Shown: positions 17,346-26,881, counted from the first letter of the stretch. The stretch: 64,000 nucleotides of DNA from Roseovarius nitratireducens (GCF_002925845.1 NZ_PDNI01000071.1:62001-126000), one strand, 5' to 3'. Notes: generated from the sequence alone by a model not told the origin. Made by a program: numbers and translations.

Positions 17346-17996
17346 TCACAGCTGCACGAAGCTGTCCCGGACCGCGTCATACTGCTCGAGTGTGCCGGAG
17401 CCAATATCGTGCCACAACCCGTGCAGCGACAGCGCGCCCGTCGCCACCCGCTCGGACACGAAGGGAAAGCTCATCAGGTTCTCGAGCGACACCACCACCG
17501 TCTGTCGCTCCAGCGCGTCGAGCTGTGCCGCCTCGTCGTCCACGTTCTTCACGCGCTCATAACCCGGTCGCAGGATTTCCAGCCAACGCCCTACAAAGCT
17601 GGTCTTCTGCTCGAGCTCGGGTGCCTGGCCAGAGCACATCTTCTGGCACCCCTTGGCACCGCCGCAGGCGGAATGGCCGATCACGAGGATATGCGCCACC
17701 TTCAGCGCGGTGACCGCGAATTCCACCGCCGCCGAGGTGCCGTGCTGTCCGCCATCTGTCTCGTAGGGCGGAACGAGATTGGCGATGTTGCGATGGATGA
17801 AGAACTCGCCCTGATCGGCACCGAAGATCGAGGTTACGTGGACGCGGCTGTCGCAGCACGAGATAACCATCGCGCGCGGGTGCTGCCCTTGCTCGGCAAG
17901 GTGACGGTACCAGGCCTGGTTCTCGGCATAGCCCGTGGCGCGCCAACCGTGATAGCGCTGCACCAGGTAGGACGGCAGGGGGCGCACATGATCCAT
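17346..17996 (-). CDS. Beta-class carbonic anhydrase
   Basis: A 216-residue beta-carbonic anhydrase that interconverts CO2 and bicarbonate. The zinc ligands and catalytic dyad are all visible: CCDSRV (Cys, with the Asp-Arg dyad) and VIGHSACGGAKG (His and Cys). HRNIANLVPPY is the conserved segment lining the dimer interface. Length is normal. GGAGACGATC precedes ATG 17996. It stands alone, divergent from a small gene at 18151; it could supply bicarbonate for carboxylases. Confidence 0.94.
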   Translation of the reverse strand: MDHVRPLPSYLVQRYHGWRATGYAENQAWYRHLAEQGQHPRAMVISCCDSRVHVTSIFGADQGEFFIHRNIANLVPPYETDGGQHGTSAAVEFAVTALKVAHILVIGHSACGGAKGCQKMCSGQAPELEQKTSFVGRWLEILRPGYERVKNVDDEAAQLDALERQTVVVSLENLMSFPFVSERVATGALSLHGLWHDIGSGTLEQYDAVRDSFVQL

Positions 17997-18150
17997 GATC
18001 GTCTCCAGAGCGGCGGGGCCTGCCCCGATTAAACGGTATTTTCACGGAATTCGAGAGAGAATTGTTGCGCCTGGAAACCATTTGAGAACCGTTGCGCCGC
18101 ATCCTGCATCCGTCCGTGGGGGCGCGGTAAGTCGATGATCGGGTGAGACA

Positions 18151-18531
18151 GTGGAACAGGTGACGGCCTTGCAACCGGCAGAACGGGTGCGTCTCGACGC
18201 TGACCGTCTCGAGGCGCTTTACATGCAACTTGGCACGCGCGGGGCAGAGGACGTGGTTTGCCGCGCGCTAGAAGAGATCGCTGCGCGGCTTGCGCGTGCC
18301 GAGCGAGACTTTCGCGCCGCGCGCTTCGCCGAGATGCGCAAGGGTTGCCGCGGCCTCGTCGGCATGGCCGAGGAGGTAGGCATGCCGCTGATGGCGCGGG
18401 TGGCCCGCGACGTGACCGGCTGTATCGATGCGGGCGACGGCACTGCGCTTGGCGCAACATTCGCCCGCCTGTTGCGCATCGCCGAACAGTCGCTTTGCGA
18501 GATATGGGACATGCAGGACGGGGCGTTCTGA
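18151..18531 (+). CDS. Unknown helical protein (126 aa)
   Basis: An all-helical-looking soluble protein of 126 residues, function unknown. The segment AERDFRAARFAEMRKGCRGLVGMAEEVGMPLMARVARDVTGC has the spacing of a four-helix bundle, loosely like an Hpt domain, but there is no phosphorylatable histidine in that pattern. The GTG at 18151 is the likely start; an ATG at 18223 is an alternative. The M17 aminopeptidase gene begins 87 bases downstream on the same strand. Confidence 0.6.
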   Translation: MEQVTALQPAERVRLDADRLEALYMQLGTRGAEDVVCRALEEIAARLARAERDFRAARFAEMRKGCRGLVGMAEEVGMPLMARVARDVTGCIDAGDGTALGATFARLLRIAEQSLCEIWDMQDGAF

Positions 18532-18618
18532 GGTTGCGCACGCGACCGTCGCGGCGGGGCTTGCAGGCGGCGCAATCCCCGCTAGGCTGCGGCTGAACCC
18601 CTGTCCCGGAGACCGCCG

Positions 18619-19998
18619 ATGCCCCTTACCTTTGCCGATCCCGGCACCCAAGCCATCCCGCTGCATGTCATCACCGAGGACGCGCTAGAGACATGGCTCG
18701 CGGCACAGCCCGAGGCAACTGCACACTGGCTGCGCGCCACCGGGTTCACTGCCGCGCTTGGCCAAGCCGCACCGGTTCCCGACGGCGCGGGCGGCATCGC
18801 TCTCGCGGTGGCGGGCTACGGCACAGAGGCCGCCCGCGCGCGAGGGCGTTTTCACCTCGCCGCCGCCGCGACTGCGCTGCCCGAGGGCACTTACCGCATC
18901 GAGGGGCTACCGCCCGAGGCGACCGAGGTAGAGGCGCTCGGCTGGCTGTTGTCGCATTACGCCTTCGACCGCTACCGCGAGCAGGGTTCCGCGAAAGCGC
19001 GCCTCGTCGCCCCCGAGGGCGTGGATGCCGCCCGGCTCGAGGTGATCGCCGCCGGCGAGGCGCTGACCCGCGACCTCGTCAACACCCCCGCCGCCGACAT
19101 GGGCCCCGATGCGCTCGAGACCGCCTGCACCGATCTTGCGGCCCGCTTTGGTGCCCGCGTCGAGGTGGTCTGCGGCGGCGACCTGATCGCGCAAAACTTC
19201 CCGATGATCCACGCGGTCGGGCGCGCCGCGGCGCAGGCACCGCGCCTCATCGACATGCGCTGGGGCGACGCGGGGCCTGCGCTTACCCTCGTCGGCAAGG
19301 GCGTGTGCTTCGATACCGGCGGGCTCAACCTCAAGCCCGGCAACAGCATGGGGCTGATGAAAAAGGACATGGGCGGCGCGGCTACGGTGCTGGGCGTCGC
19401 GCAAATGATCATGACGCTCGGCCTGCCCCTGCGGCTGCGCGTTCTGATCCCTGCGGTGGAAAATGCCGTCAGCGCCACGGCCTTTCGCCCCGGCGACATC
19501 CTGACCGCGCGCAATGGCCTGACCGTGGAGGTGAACAACACAGATGCCGAGGGACGGCTTGTGCTCGCCGATGCACTGGCGCTTGGGGCCGAGGACGCCC
19601 CCGACCTGATGGTCTCGATGGCCACCCTCACCGGCGCGGCGCGGGTGGCGCTCGGCCCCGACCTCACGCCCTATTACACCGACGACTCGCGGCTCGCTGC
19701 CGCGCTCGATAGGGCGGCGGAAAAGGTTGCCGACCCGGTCTGGCGCATGCCTTTTCATGCGCCCTACGAGGCCATGATCGAGCCGGGGATTGCCGATCTC
19801 GACAACGCGCCTTCGGGCGGCATGGCGGGCTCGATCACCGCCGCGCTGTTCCTGCGCCGCTTCGCGGGTTGCCTGCGCTATACCCATTTCGACATCTATG
19901 CATGGCAGCCCAAGCCCGCGCCCGCCCGGCCCAAGGGCGGCGTCGGCATGGGCGCGCGCGCGCTGCTCGAGGCGCTGCCCGAGGTGCTGGGGCTGTGA
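18619..19998 (+). CDS. Leucyl aminopeptidase family protein (M17)
   Basis: A 459-residue two-metal M17 metallopeptidase that removes N-terminal residues from peptides. The hallmark segments are GKGVCFDTGGLNLKPG (first metal ligand and Lys) and NNTDAEGRLVLADAL, which holds Asp and Glu ligands and the bicarbonate-binding Arg. The N-terminal about 150 residues are a divergent, shorter regulatory domain than in PepA, so this is the second, PepB-like branch found in alphaproteobacteria. Its TGA overlaps the GTG of the NlpC/P60 gene (GTGA), so the two are translationally coupled. Confidence 0.9.
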   Translation: MPLTFADPGTQAIPLHVITEDALETWLAAQPEATAHWLRATGFTAALGQAAPVPDGAGGIALAVAGYGTEAARARGRFHLAAAATALPEGTYRIEGLPPEATEVEALGWLLSHYAFDRYREQGSAKARLVAPEGVDAARLEVIAAGEALTRDLVNTPAADMGPDALETACTDLAARFGARVEVVCGGDLIAQNFPMIHAVGRAAAQAPRLIDMRWGDAGPALTLVGKGVCFDTGGLNLKPGNSMGLMKKDMGGAATVLGVAQMIMTLGLPLRLRVLIPAVENAVSATAFRPGDILTARNGLTVEVNNTDAEGRLVLADALALGAEDAPDLMVSMATLTGAARVALGPDLTPYYTDDSRLAAALDRAAEKVADPVWRMPFHAPYEAMIEPGIADLDNAPSGGMAGSITAALFLRRFAGCLRYTHFDIYAWQPKPAPARPKGGVGMGARALLEALPEVLGL

Positions 19999-20747
19999 GC
20001 GAGACGCGCCTCATCGGCTGGCCGCTGGTCGATCTGTGCCGCGCGCCGAACGGTCCGCGCGACCGGCAGCTTCTGATGGGCGAGGCGGTCACTGTCAGGG
20101 GGCACCGCGATGGCTGGGCCGAGGTCACGGCGCAGCGCGACGGCTATCCCGGCTTCGTCCCCGAGGCCGCACTCACCCCCGACGCGCCGGTGACGCACCG
20201 CGTGCACGCGCGCGCCACCCACCTCTACCCCGCCCCGGATTTCAAAAGCCGCGAGCGTGCGATGCTTAGCCTGGGCGCGCGGCTGGAAGTGCGCGCCGAG
20301 ACGGACCGCTTTGCCAAGACGCCACATGGGTATGCCCCGAGCGCGCATCTCGCCCCGCTCGATGTACCCGAGACCGATCCCGTCGCGGTGGCCGAGCGGC
20401 TCTTGGGCACGCCCTATCTCTGGGGCGGTAATTCCGCCCTTGGCATCGATTGCTCGGGGCTGGTGCAGGTGGCTTGCCTCGCCTGCGCCCTGCCTTGCCC
20501 CGGTGACAGCGCCGAGCAGGAGGCCGCGCTCGGACACCCGCTGTCCGAGGACGCCCCCCTGCAACGCGGCGACCTGCTGTTCTGGCGCGGCCATGTCGCC
20601 TGGGTCGTGGACCCTGACACGTTGATCCACGCCAACGTCCATCACATGGCCGTGGCATACGAGCCGCTGCAAGACGCCATCGCCCGCATCGAGGCACAAG
20701 GCGACGGTCCGGTGACTGCACGCAAACGTCTCAGGGCTGCGGGGTAG
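19995..20747 (+). CDS. NlpC/P60-family cell-wall hydrolase with SH3-like domains
   Basis: A 250-residue C40 peptidase that cleaves peptide bonds in peptidoglycan stems, typically gamma-D-Glu to diamino acid. Residues about 20-130 contain two bacterial SH3-like repeats (PGFVPEAAL and YAPSAHL resemble their ends). The catalytic domain starts near 135 with GTPYLWGGNSALGIDCSGLVQ (catalytic Cys) and has GDLLFWRGHVAWV (His). No signal peptide is evident, so it probably acts on cytoplasmic muropeptides. Pairing with an aminopeptidase suggests a joint role in recycling wall peptides, an inference. Confidence 0.88.
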   Translation: MSETRLIGWPLVDLCRAPNGPRDRQLLMGEAVTVRGHRDGWAEVTAQRDGYPGFVPEAALTPDAPVTHRVHARATHLYPAPDFKSRERAMLSLGARLEVRAETDRFAKTPHGYAPSAHLAPLDVPETDPVAVAERLLGTPYLWGGNSALGIDCSGLVQVACLACALPCPGDSAEQEAALGHPLSEDAPLQRGDLLFWRGHVAWVVDPDTLIHANVHHMAVAYEPLQDAIARIEAQGDGPVTARKRLRAAG

Positions 20748-21645
20748 GCCGCCGCTCCAGGTGACGCTCGCGCAGGAACACGAACAGTCCCGAGGCCACG
20801 ATAAGCACGATCCCCGCCACGCTTAGCCCGTCAGGCAGATCGCCGAAGATGTAGAAACCCAACACCGTGGCGCTGACGATTTCCAGGTATTGCAACGGTG
20901 CCAGCAGCGAGGCGGGTGCCAGCGACAGCGCGAAGCTCAGGCAGACGTGGCTCAGCGTTGCCACCACACCCAGCGCCACCAGCAGGCGCAGCATGTCGGG
21001 CGCCGGCCAGCTTGCATCGAGCGGGGCAAAGCCGCTGCCCTTGAAGACCCAAAGAAGCGGTGCGGCCAGCGCGAGCGCCGCGAGCCCGGTATAGACCTGA
21101 AGTGTGATCGGGTGCATCCGCGTGGCCATCTGCCGCGTCAGGATCATGTAGAAGGCGAAACAAAGCGCCGTCACCAGCGGCAGGAACGCCACCGCCCCCA
21201 CCTCCTGAAAAGACGGCTGGATGATGAGCAGCGCGCCCGCGAACCCCACGCCGCAGGCGATGTAGCGGCGCGGGCCGATGGGCTCGCCCAGAAGCAGGCC
21301 GCCCAGCAGCGTCAGGATGAACGGCTCGACGAAGAAGATGGCGATCGCATCGGCAATCGGCATGAAGCGCAGCGCGGTGAAGAAAAAGGCAGTGGCCACC
21401 AGCAAGAGTGCGCCGCGCAGAAGGTGGAGCCCGATCTCGCCTCGCCCCGGTCGATGCAGCCAGCCGAAGGCCATTGCCACAGGCAAGAGCAGACCCGCCT
21501 GGAACAGGAACCGCGTGGCCGCCACCAGCCCCACGGCGACCGCCCCGCCGATGAGCTTGGCGAAACTGTCCTGGAGCGGAGCCAGAACGCAGAACCCGAT
21601 CATCAGAAGGATGCCCAGCGACATCCGGCCCGCGTTGTCCATCAT
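20731..21645 (-). CDS. EamA/DMT-family transporter
   Basis: A 304-residue integral membrane protein with ten hydrophobic segments in two five-helix EamA repeats (drug/metabolite transporter superfamily). Such proteins usually export amino acids, nucleosides or other metabolites; the substrate is unknown. Two consecutive ATGs (21645 and 21642) follow GGGGGAGGG; the second has the better spacing. It converges with and overlaps the NlpC/P60 gene by 17 bases. The upstream region to 21837 shows no gene. Confidence 0.88.
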   Translation of the reverse strand: MMDNAGRMSLGILLMIGFCVLAPLQDSFAKLIGGAVAVGLVAATRFLFQAGLLLPVAMAFGWLHRPGRGEIGLHLLRGALLLVATAFFFTALRFMPIADAIAIFFVEPFILTLLGGLLLGEPIGPRRYIACGVGFAGALLIIQPSFQEVGAVAFLPLVTALCFAFYMILTRQMATRMHPITLQVYTGLAALALAAPLLWVFKGSGFAPLDASWPAPDMLRLLVALGVVATLSHVCLSFALSLAPASLLAPLQYLEIVSATVLGFYIFGDLPDGLSVAGIVLIVASGLFVFLRERHLERRPTPQP

Positions 21646-21837
21646 GCACCCTCCCCCGGAGTGCCCACCTTCACGAAAATCGCCTGGTTGTCAAAGCCAA
21701 GGGCGCACGGGCGGTTGGGGACAGGTTCGACCTCTGGACGGACGCATCGGCCCGGCATCATTGCGTGGCTACCCACAGGGTGCTCAAGAGGCCGCTTCAG
21801 GCCGATTGTCGGCCCCACAACACTGTACGTTTCCCGC

Positions 21838-23469
21838 TCAATCGACGCTTCTGAGCCGCGAGCGCTGTACCAGAGCCACGGCCAGCAACGGGGCCGCCAC
21901 GGTGATCGCGGTCACGACGATGAGCAGCAGCCCAAGCTGGCTGTAATCGGCGGGGGTGGTGACGGCGCCGGTCTCCGGGTGGGTCACCTCGCGGGTGACG
22001 ACGAAGACCTGGTTGAGATACTTGGTCAGCAGCGACCCGGCCGAGAGAGCGAGATTGGTGAAGGACGCCATCACCGCGAAGAACGTGGCCTTGAGATCGT
22101 CAGGTGCGTTGCGCGCGATCCAGGCCAGCATGGGGATCATCGCGATCTGGCCCAGCGGAGATTCAAGCGCGGTATCCAGGATGGCGATGAAGCGCGCATC
22201 CACCACGCCCCCGGTAAGCGCCGATGTTACGTCCTGCACGCCGTAATAGAGCCCGATATTCGGCAGCGACAGCAGCCCGCCCGCGATGGTCAGCACCACC
22301 ACGATCCAGACAATTGAATTGTTGGCCATGAGCGGGCGCAGGATCACCATACCCACCAGCGTCAGCATCGAGGTAATGAGCGACAGGATAGAGAGGAATT
22401 GCTGATCGAACCCCAGTTCGTCGATGGAGAACCAGGTGTAGCCGTCACCGGGCCGCGGGGTGGCCCGGAAGATGAAGACGATGAGCGCCGTGCCGATCAG
22501 CGTGCGCGCCTGCGCGACTGGTAGCACGGCGACAAGCTGGCGCATCAGCAGAAGCACGATCGTCAGCGATCCGGCGAAGATGATCTCCTGCCCGTAGGCG
22601 ATCTCGCTTAGCCCGACGGTGAGCGAGACCGCGACGAACCCCGCGCCGCCGATGAAGTACCACGGGTTGGGTTTTGTGTCCTCTCCCGGTCGCTCGAACA
22701 GCGTATCGGCCTCTGCCGGGCTCAGCCCGCCCCGGAGCAACCCCCGGCGCGCGCGCCATTTCTGCATCCCCGCCAGCGCCACGCCCGAGACCGACACCAG
22801 CGGAATCGCCAGCGCACTGAGATAGATCGTGGCGTAGACCTGACGCTTGCCCTCGGCGTCCATCGCCTCGATCCCCGAGAACATGGTGATATTGAGCGCC
22901 GCCACCGCCACCGTCCCGAGGATCAGGGCAAAGCGGCCCAGCGTCTGCATCGTGGTGTGCAGGGCGCGCGACTCCTCCATCGCGATCTCACGGCCGTCGG
23001 CGTCGATGCGCGGCACCGCCTCGACCGACATGGCGTCGGCCACAACGTCCTGGATCACGAGGCCCGAGGGCGCAAGCATGTAGGAGGCGATATACCACGC
23101 TGCCATCGGCATGATTGCGGTCATCATCTCGGTCTGCGTAAGCAGGAGGTACATAATGAACACCGACAGTCCGATCAGCCCCGCGCCGACATAGACCAGC
23201 AGCCATTTCCACCGCCAGATGATGTCCACGAGGTGTCCCAGCGGCATCTTGAGCGCCCAGGGAAGCCCGGCCCAGAAGGCGAGCCCTGCAAGGTAGGCGG
23301 CCGACAGGTCGAGATATTCCTTGACGAAGAAGGTGCCGACGATTGCCGTCAGCCCCGAGAACCCGGCGGCGAAATACACCATGAGCGGCGGCAGGAAGGT
23401 CCATCGCATCTGCCGCGCCAGGTCGATTACCACCGCGTTGAACCAGCCTTTGCGCAGTGTCGTGCTCAT
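21838..23469 (-). CDS. BT1/MFS-type transporter, coupled to thiamine kinase gene
   Basis: A 543-residue protein with about 12-14 hydrophobic helices. LVIQDVVADAMSVEAVPR matches the folate-biopterin transporter (BT1) signature around helix 4-5, and ALKMPLGHLVDIIWRWKW resembles its first loop, so I place it in or near that MFS branch. The ATG (MSTTLRKGWFN) overlaps the stop of the thiamine pyrophosphokinase gene (ATGA), so the two are translated together. That pairing suggests import of thiamine or a precursor, which is an inference; no substrate residues can be read. Confidence 0.72.
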   Translation of the reverse strand: MSTTLRKGWFNAVVIDLARQMRWTFLPPLMVYFAAGFSGLTAIVGTFFVKEYLDLSAAYLAGLAFWAGLPWALKMPLGHLVDIIWRWKWLLVYVGAGLIGLSVFIMYLLLTQTEMMTAIMPMAAWYIASYMLAPSGLVIQDVVADAMSVEAVPRIDADGREIAMEESRALHTTMQTLGRFALILGTVAVAALNITMFSGIEAMDAEGKRQVYATIYLSALAIPLVSVSGVALAGMQKWRARRGLLRGGLSPAEADTLFERPGEDTKPNPWYFIGGAGFVAVSLTVGLSEIAYGQEIIFAGSLTIVLLLMRQLVAVLPVAQARTLIGTALIVFIFRATPRPGDGYTWFSIDELGFDQQFLSILSLITSMLTLVGMVILRPLMANNSIVWIVVVLTIAGGLLSLPNIGLYYGVQDVTSALTGGVVDARFIAILDTALESPLGQIAMIPMLAWIARNAPDDLKATFFAVMASFTNLALSAGSLLTKYLNQVFVVTREVTHPETGAVTTPADYSQLGLLLIVVTAITVAAPLLAVALVQRSRLRSVD

Positions 23470-24140
23470 GTCGGTTCCCAGGTCGCGGTGGCGGACATCA
23501 GGGCACGTGCCACGGTCTCCAGCATATTGCCCGGCAACATGACCAGCATCTTGGGTGCGGTAACCGACAGGTTCAACGGCCCAACCGTGCGGTTCGAGGT
23601 GCCTACGCGTCCGTCGGGCGCGAAGTTGATCCCGCCGATCGGCCATTCCAGCCCGTCGGACGCTCCTTCCACCGCGCCCATCGGGAATAGTGACACCCGG
23701 CAGCCCGGCTCTAACGGCAGATCCAGCACCGGCGGGCAGAGAAACATGAGGTCATGCGCGCCCAGCAGCACGCAGCGCCGCCCGGCGTGGCGCACCAGCG
23801 CGTTGCACGCGGCCATCTGGTGGTCGAGCCGGTCGCCGGTGAAACCCAACCCGAGGATCAGCGGCGCGTCGATGTGCGCGAGACACTTGTCAAAATCGGT
23901 GCTGTCCTGGTCGTGCAGCGGATGCAGGATGTCATCGGGCAGGCGGGCGCGGGTGGCGGCGCTGATGCTGTCGAAATCGCCGATCACCGCGCGTGGCATA
24001 AGCCCGGCCTCAAGCGCTTTATCCGCACCACCATCGGCGGCCACCACCACGGGCGCGAGACTCAGGGCGGCATCAAGATCGGAGCGCGCCACATGCGCAC
24101 CGCCGATCAGTGTGATTGCCTCCTTTTCGCGAACAATCAT
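23466..24140 (-). CDS. thiN: Thiamine diphosphokinase
   Basis: A 224-residue thiamine pyrophosphokinase that makes thiamine diphosphate from thiamine and ATP. Diagnostic residues are VVAADGGADKAL, AVIGDFDSIS, DSTDFDKCL and GLGFTGDRLDHQ, which form the shared active site, followed by a C-terminal beta domain (GLEWPIGG, GTSNRTVG). The ATG at 24140 has GACGGGAA upstream. It is the first gene of a pair with a BT1-type transporter. I see no TPP riboswitch (THI box) in the 148 bases upstream. Confidence 0.93.
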   Translation of the reverse strand: MIVREKEAITLIGGAHVARSDLDAALSLAPVVVAADGGADKALEAGLMPRAVIGDFDSISAATRARLPDDILHPLHDQDSTDFDKCLAHIDAPLILGLGFTGDRLDHQMAACNALVRHAGRRCVLLGAHDLMFLCPPVLDLPLEPGCRVSLFPMGAVEGASDGLEWPIGGINFAPDGRVGTSNRTVGPLNLSVTAPKMLVMLPGNMLETVARALMSATATWEPT

Positions 24141-24288
24141 TTCCCGTCGCCATTATCGTTGCGTTAATATCTGCGATGACACAATCGGGCCACGAAATGA
24201 TACAGTAAAGATCGAAGAATCGGGCCGCTTTGGTCGCGGAGGGTATGGTAAACACTGTCTTTGCAGGCAAGCAAAGTGAGCATTTGAC

Positions 24289-26301
24289 ATGGTTGGTTCC
24301 AGTAAGATCCTGACTGTTTCCTACGGCACGTTTTCGTGCACGCTGGAAGGGTTTGACGAGTCGTTCGAGACGATGAAGGCGATTGCCGAGTATTTCCGGG
24401 ATCTTGCCGCCGATGACCGCTATTTCGGGGCCGAGCCCCCAACACCCGATGCCGACATGCTGGCGCGTATTGCCGAGCGCGAGATTGCGCGCCGGGTCGA
24501 GGCGCATGAACACGAGGGCCGGATCGTCCTGCGTGCGCAGGACAACGCGACCGTGGGCAAGGCGCTCGCCGACGCGCTGAGCGCCGCACCCGGAGCGGAG
24601 ACCGCTCCCGAGCCGGGGGCTGTGTCCGGGGAGGATTCCTCTCCTGATGAGAATAGCGCTGCCGAGGAAGAAATTGCACCTGAGATGGAGGCCGCGGCAG
24701 AGGAGCAGCCCACACCCGAGGAGGACCTTGCAGCCGACACGGCGGATACACTCGAATCCGAGGCCGAAACCGAGACGGAGGGCCCGGAAAAGGACGCCGC
24801 GACGCTTGACGCGCTGCAGCCCGAAGGTCTCGAGCGCGAAGACGAGTTTCCGGCACCCGAGACAAACCGGGAAGAAACCGCGAAGCCGCCGGTGCAGCAG
24901 GCGGATGATGCGGGTGTAGCCCCGCCTGCCACCGGGACCGATGATCTAAGCGCGCGGCTCGACCTCATCCGCTCGGTGGTTGGCGCGTCGGACACCTATG
25001 ACGAGGACGAACATGCCCAGGACTTCGCGGACACCGCCGCGTCAGGGCCGATTGCATGGGACGAGGTGGATGAGAACGACGACGCCACGGCCCCCACCGG
25101 ACAGGAGACCGTGGCCGCACCGCCTGAGGCGAACGAGGGTGCAGATCCCCGGGATGAACGCGACGCATCCGCAGCAGAAACTCCGGCGCCCGAGACGGCG
25201 GTGGCGCGGGATAAGGACAGCCTGTTCGAGGACACGCTTGCCGCGCTCCTCGCAGATGCCACGCCGGTGGATGCGCAGGCCGGGGCTGCGACAGAACCAG
25301 AGACGGGCACCGACGAGACCGATGATGCGGCCCCGCCCGACGCCGATGACCGGCGCGGTGCGCGGGTGCTCAAGGTAAGCCGCGCCGATGTCGAGACCGC
25401 ACGCGAGGGCGGGCTTCTAGACTCGCCGGACGAGGCAGGCGAGGACACGGTCAACATCTTCGGCGACGAGGCTGACGCGCTCAGCCCCGAGGACGAGGCA
25501 GAGCTGCAACGCGAACTCGCGAGCCTAGATGCAGAGCTTGGCGAGGAGATCGAGGCGGAGGATGAGGCGGAGACCTGGGACGAACCGGAGGTCGCCAGGG
25601 ACGAGCCCACGCCCGATACCGAGCCTGCGCAGGCGAAGGGCGGGAAACGGACCGAGGTGTCGCGGATCTTCGACGAGACCGACAGCCATATGGCTGATCC
25701 CGGCTCGGTGCGGCGACGCAACACGATCCAGCACCTGCGCGCCGCGCTCGCCGCCACCCGCGCCGAGAAGGCCGCGGGTGCGGACCTGGAAAAAAAGGTA
25801 GACGCCTCGCCCTATCGCGGCGATCTCGACGCTGCCGTTCGACCGCGTCGGGCGATGCCTGCCCCCGATGCCCCGCGCGGCACCCGCCCCGAAGAGCCGC
25901 GCCCGGCGCCGCTCAAGCTGGTGGCCGAGCAGCGCGTGGACACGGCGCGCACCCCGGTGCGTCCGCGTCGGGTGGCCGCCGCGGCGCGGTCCGAGGTGGT
26001 CGAGGCGCAGGACAAGGGCTTTTCCACCTTTGCCGAGGAATTGGGCGCAACCGATCTGCCCGACCTGCTCGAGGCTGCGGCCGCCTATCTCGCCGATGTC
26101 GAAGGCCGCAGCCAGTTCTCGCGGCCGATGTTGATGGGCAAGCTGCGCGAGATCGACGAAGAGGGTTTTTCGCGCGAAGACGGGCTGCGCTCATTCGGGC
26201 AGCTCTTGCGCGAAGGCAAACTGCAAAAGCTCTCGGGCGGGCGGTTTGCCGTGACCGAGGAGACCGAGTTCCGCGCGGCGGCGCGGCTGCGAGCCGGCTG
26301 A
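24289..26301 (+). CDS. Large acidic protein of unknown function (670 aa)
   Basis: The first about 75 residues form a compact domain (ILTVSYGTFSCTLEGFDES, then TMKAIAEYFRDLAADDRYFGAEPP) ending in an Arg/Glu helix. Residues about 95-460 are a very acidic, Ala/Glu/Thr/Pro-rich stretch that is probably disordered. Residues about 460-580 are basic, with repeated RPRR motifs. The last about 90 form a folded helical domain (TFAEELGATDLPDLLEAAAAY to EGKLQKLSGGRFAV) with the look of a winged helix. There is no signal peptide or membrane helix. I do not know its function; the order folded-acidic-basic-folded suggests a scaffold or nucleic-acid-associated protein, unproven. It diverges from thiN. Confidence 0.8.
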   Translation: MVGSSKILTVSYGTFSCTLEGFDESFETMKAIAEYFRDLAADDRYFGAEPPTPDADMLARIAEREIARRVEAHEHEGRIVLRAQDNATVGKALADALSAAPGAETAPEPGAVSGEDSSPDENSAAEEEIAPEMEAAAEEQPTPEEDLAADTADTLESEAETETEGPEKDAATLDALQPEGLEREDEFPAPETNREETAKPPVQQADDAGVAPPATGTDDLSARLDLIRSVVGASDTYDEDEHAQDFADTAASGPIAWDEVDENDDATAPTGQETVAAPPEANEGADPRDERDASAAETPAPETAVARDKDSLFEDTLAALLADATPVDAQAGAATEPETGTDETDDAAPPDADDRRGARVLKVSRADVETAREGGLLDSPDEAGEDTVNIFGDEADALSPEDEAELQRELASLDAELGEEIEAEDEAETWDEPEVARDEPTPDTEPAQAKGGKRTEVSRIFDETDSHMADPGSVRRRNTIQHLRAALAATRAEKAAGADLEKKVDASPYRGDLDAAVRPRRAMPAPDAPRGTRPEEPRPAPLKLVAEQRVDTARTPVRPRRVAAAARSEVVEAQDKGFSTFAEELGATDLPDLLEAAAAYLADVEGRSQFSRPMLMGKLREIDEEGFSREDGLRSFGQLLREGKLQKLSGGRFAVTEETEFRAAARLRAG

Positions 26302-26477
26302 GTACAGGGGAGCGGCGACGCCGGAACCCCCGCCGTCCTGGCGGGTGGGCCACGCGTGTGCTTGGTTTGACATCGCAGAGCGCGTGTGCCTTGACCATCC
26401 GTGTTCCTGCGCCCGGCCCCCCCCTTTGTTTCGCGCGTTCAGCCGGATGAGAGCCTGGCCCGCGCGGGCAGGATACC

Positions 26478-26765
26478 CTAGCCGAACCGGCTCCATGCCG
26501 ATTTCATGGCTGTCGCCATGTCGTCCCAGGCCTTGTCGGCACTGGTCTTGAAGTCCTGCCAAGCATCGGTGCCGGCGGCGTGGATATTCCGGTACTGCGC
26601 CTCCATCTCGTCTCGCTTCTCGCGCAACTCGCGGATCTGCTCCTGATACTTGCCCTGCATGTCGGCTGTTGCCTCTCGGGCCTGCGCCTGCAACTTCTCG
26701 ATCTCGGCCTGCCACTGGTCGAGCTGTGCCTGCAGTTTCTTCTCGTATGTGTCTTTGTCCATCAT
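26478..26765 (-). CDS. Small coiled-coil protein (about 95 aa)
   Basis: A 94-95 residue protein that is almost one long coiled coil from residue 5 to 60 (heptads in YEKKLQAQLDQWQAEIEKLQ) with a C-terminal helix WQDFKTSADKAWDDMATAMK. It resembles the small sll1863-like stress-associated coiled-coil proteins, which is a family resemblance and not a function. Two adjacent ATGs (26765, 26762) follow AAGGAAGG; the second is better spaced. There are no membrane segments. Confidence 0.75.
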   Translation of the reverse strand: MMDKDTYEKKLQAQLDQWQAEIEKLQAQAREATADMQGKYQEQIRELREKRDEMEAQYRNIHAAGTDAWQDFKTSADKAWDDMATAMKSAWSRFG

Positions 26766-26830
26766 TCACCTTCCTTTCGTCTGGCTACCTTATCATGTTC
26801 TTTACCTATGCAGTCTCGCCAAAGATGAAA

Positions 26831-26854
26831 GGGCCGCCGGTTTCCCGGCGGCCC
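26831..26854 (-). terminator. Intrinsic terminator after the alanine symporter gene
   Basis: GGGCCGCCGG-TTTC-CCGGCGGCCC is a perfect 10-bp stem with a 4-base loop. On the minus strand it is followed by TTTCATCTTT. It lies 28 bases after the symporter stop at 26882 and before the coiled-coil gene. Confidence 0.75.
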
Positions 26855-26881
26855 CCACGGCACGTCTCAAGGGGTGCGCTG

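Noticed and set aside
24141-24288. Possible TPP riboswitch before thiN
   Set aside because: No CUGAGA-type THI box or paired helices recognised on the minus strand.
26458-26469. GCCCGCGCGGGC palindrome between convergent genes as terminator
   Set aside because: Short self-complementary stretch with a tight loop and no T tract; could be chance in GC-rich DNA.
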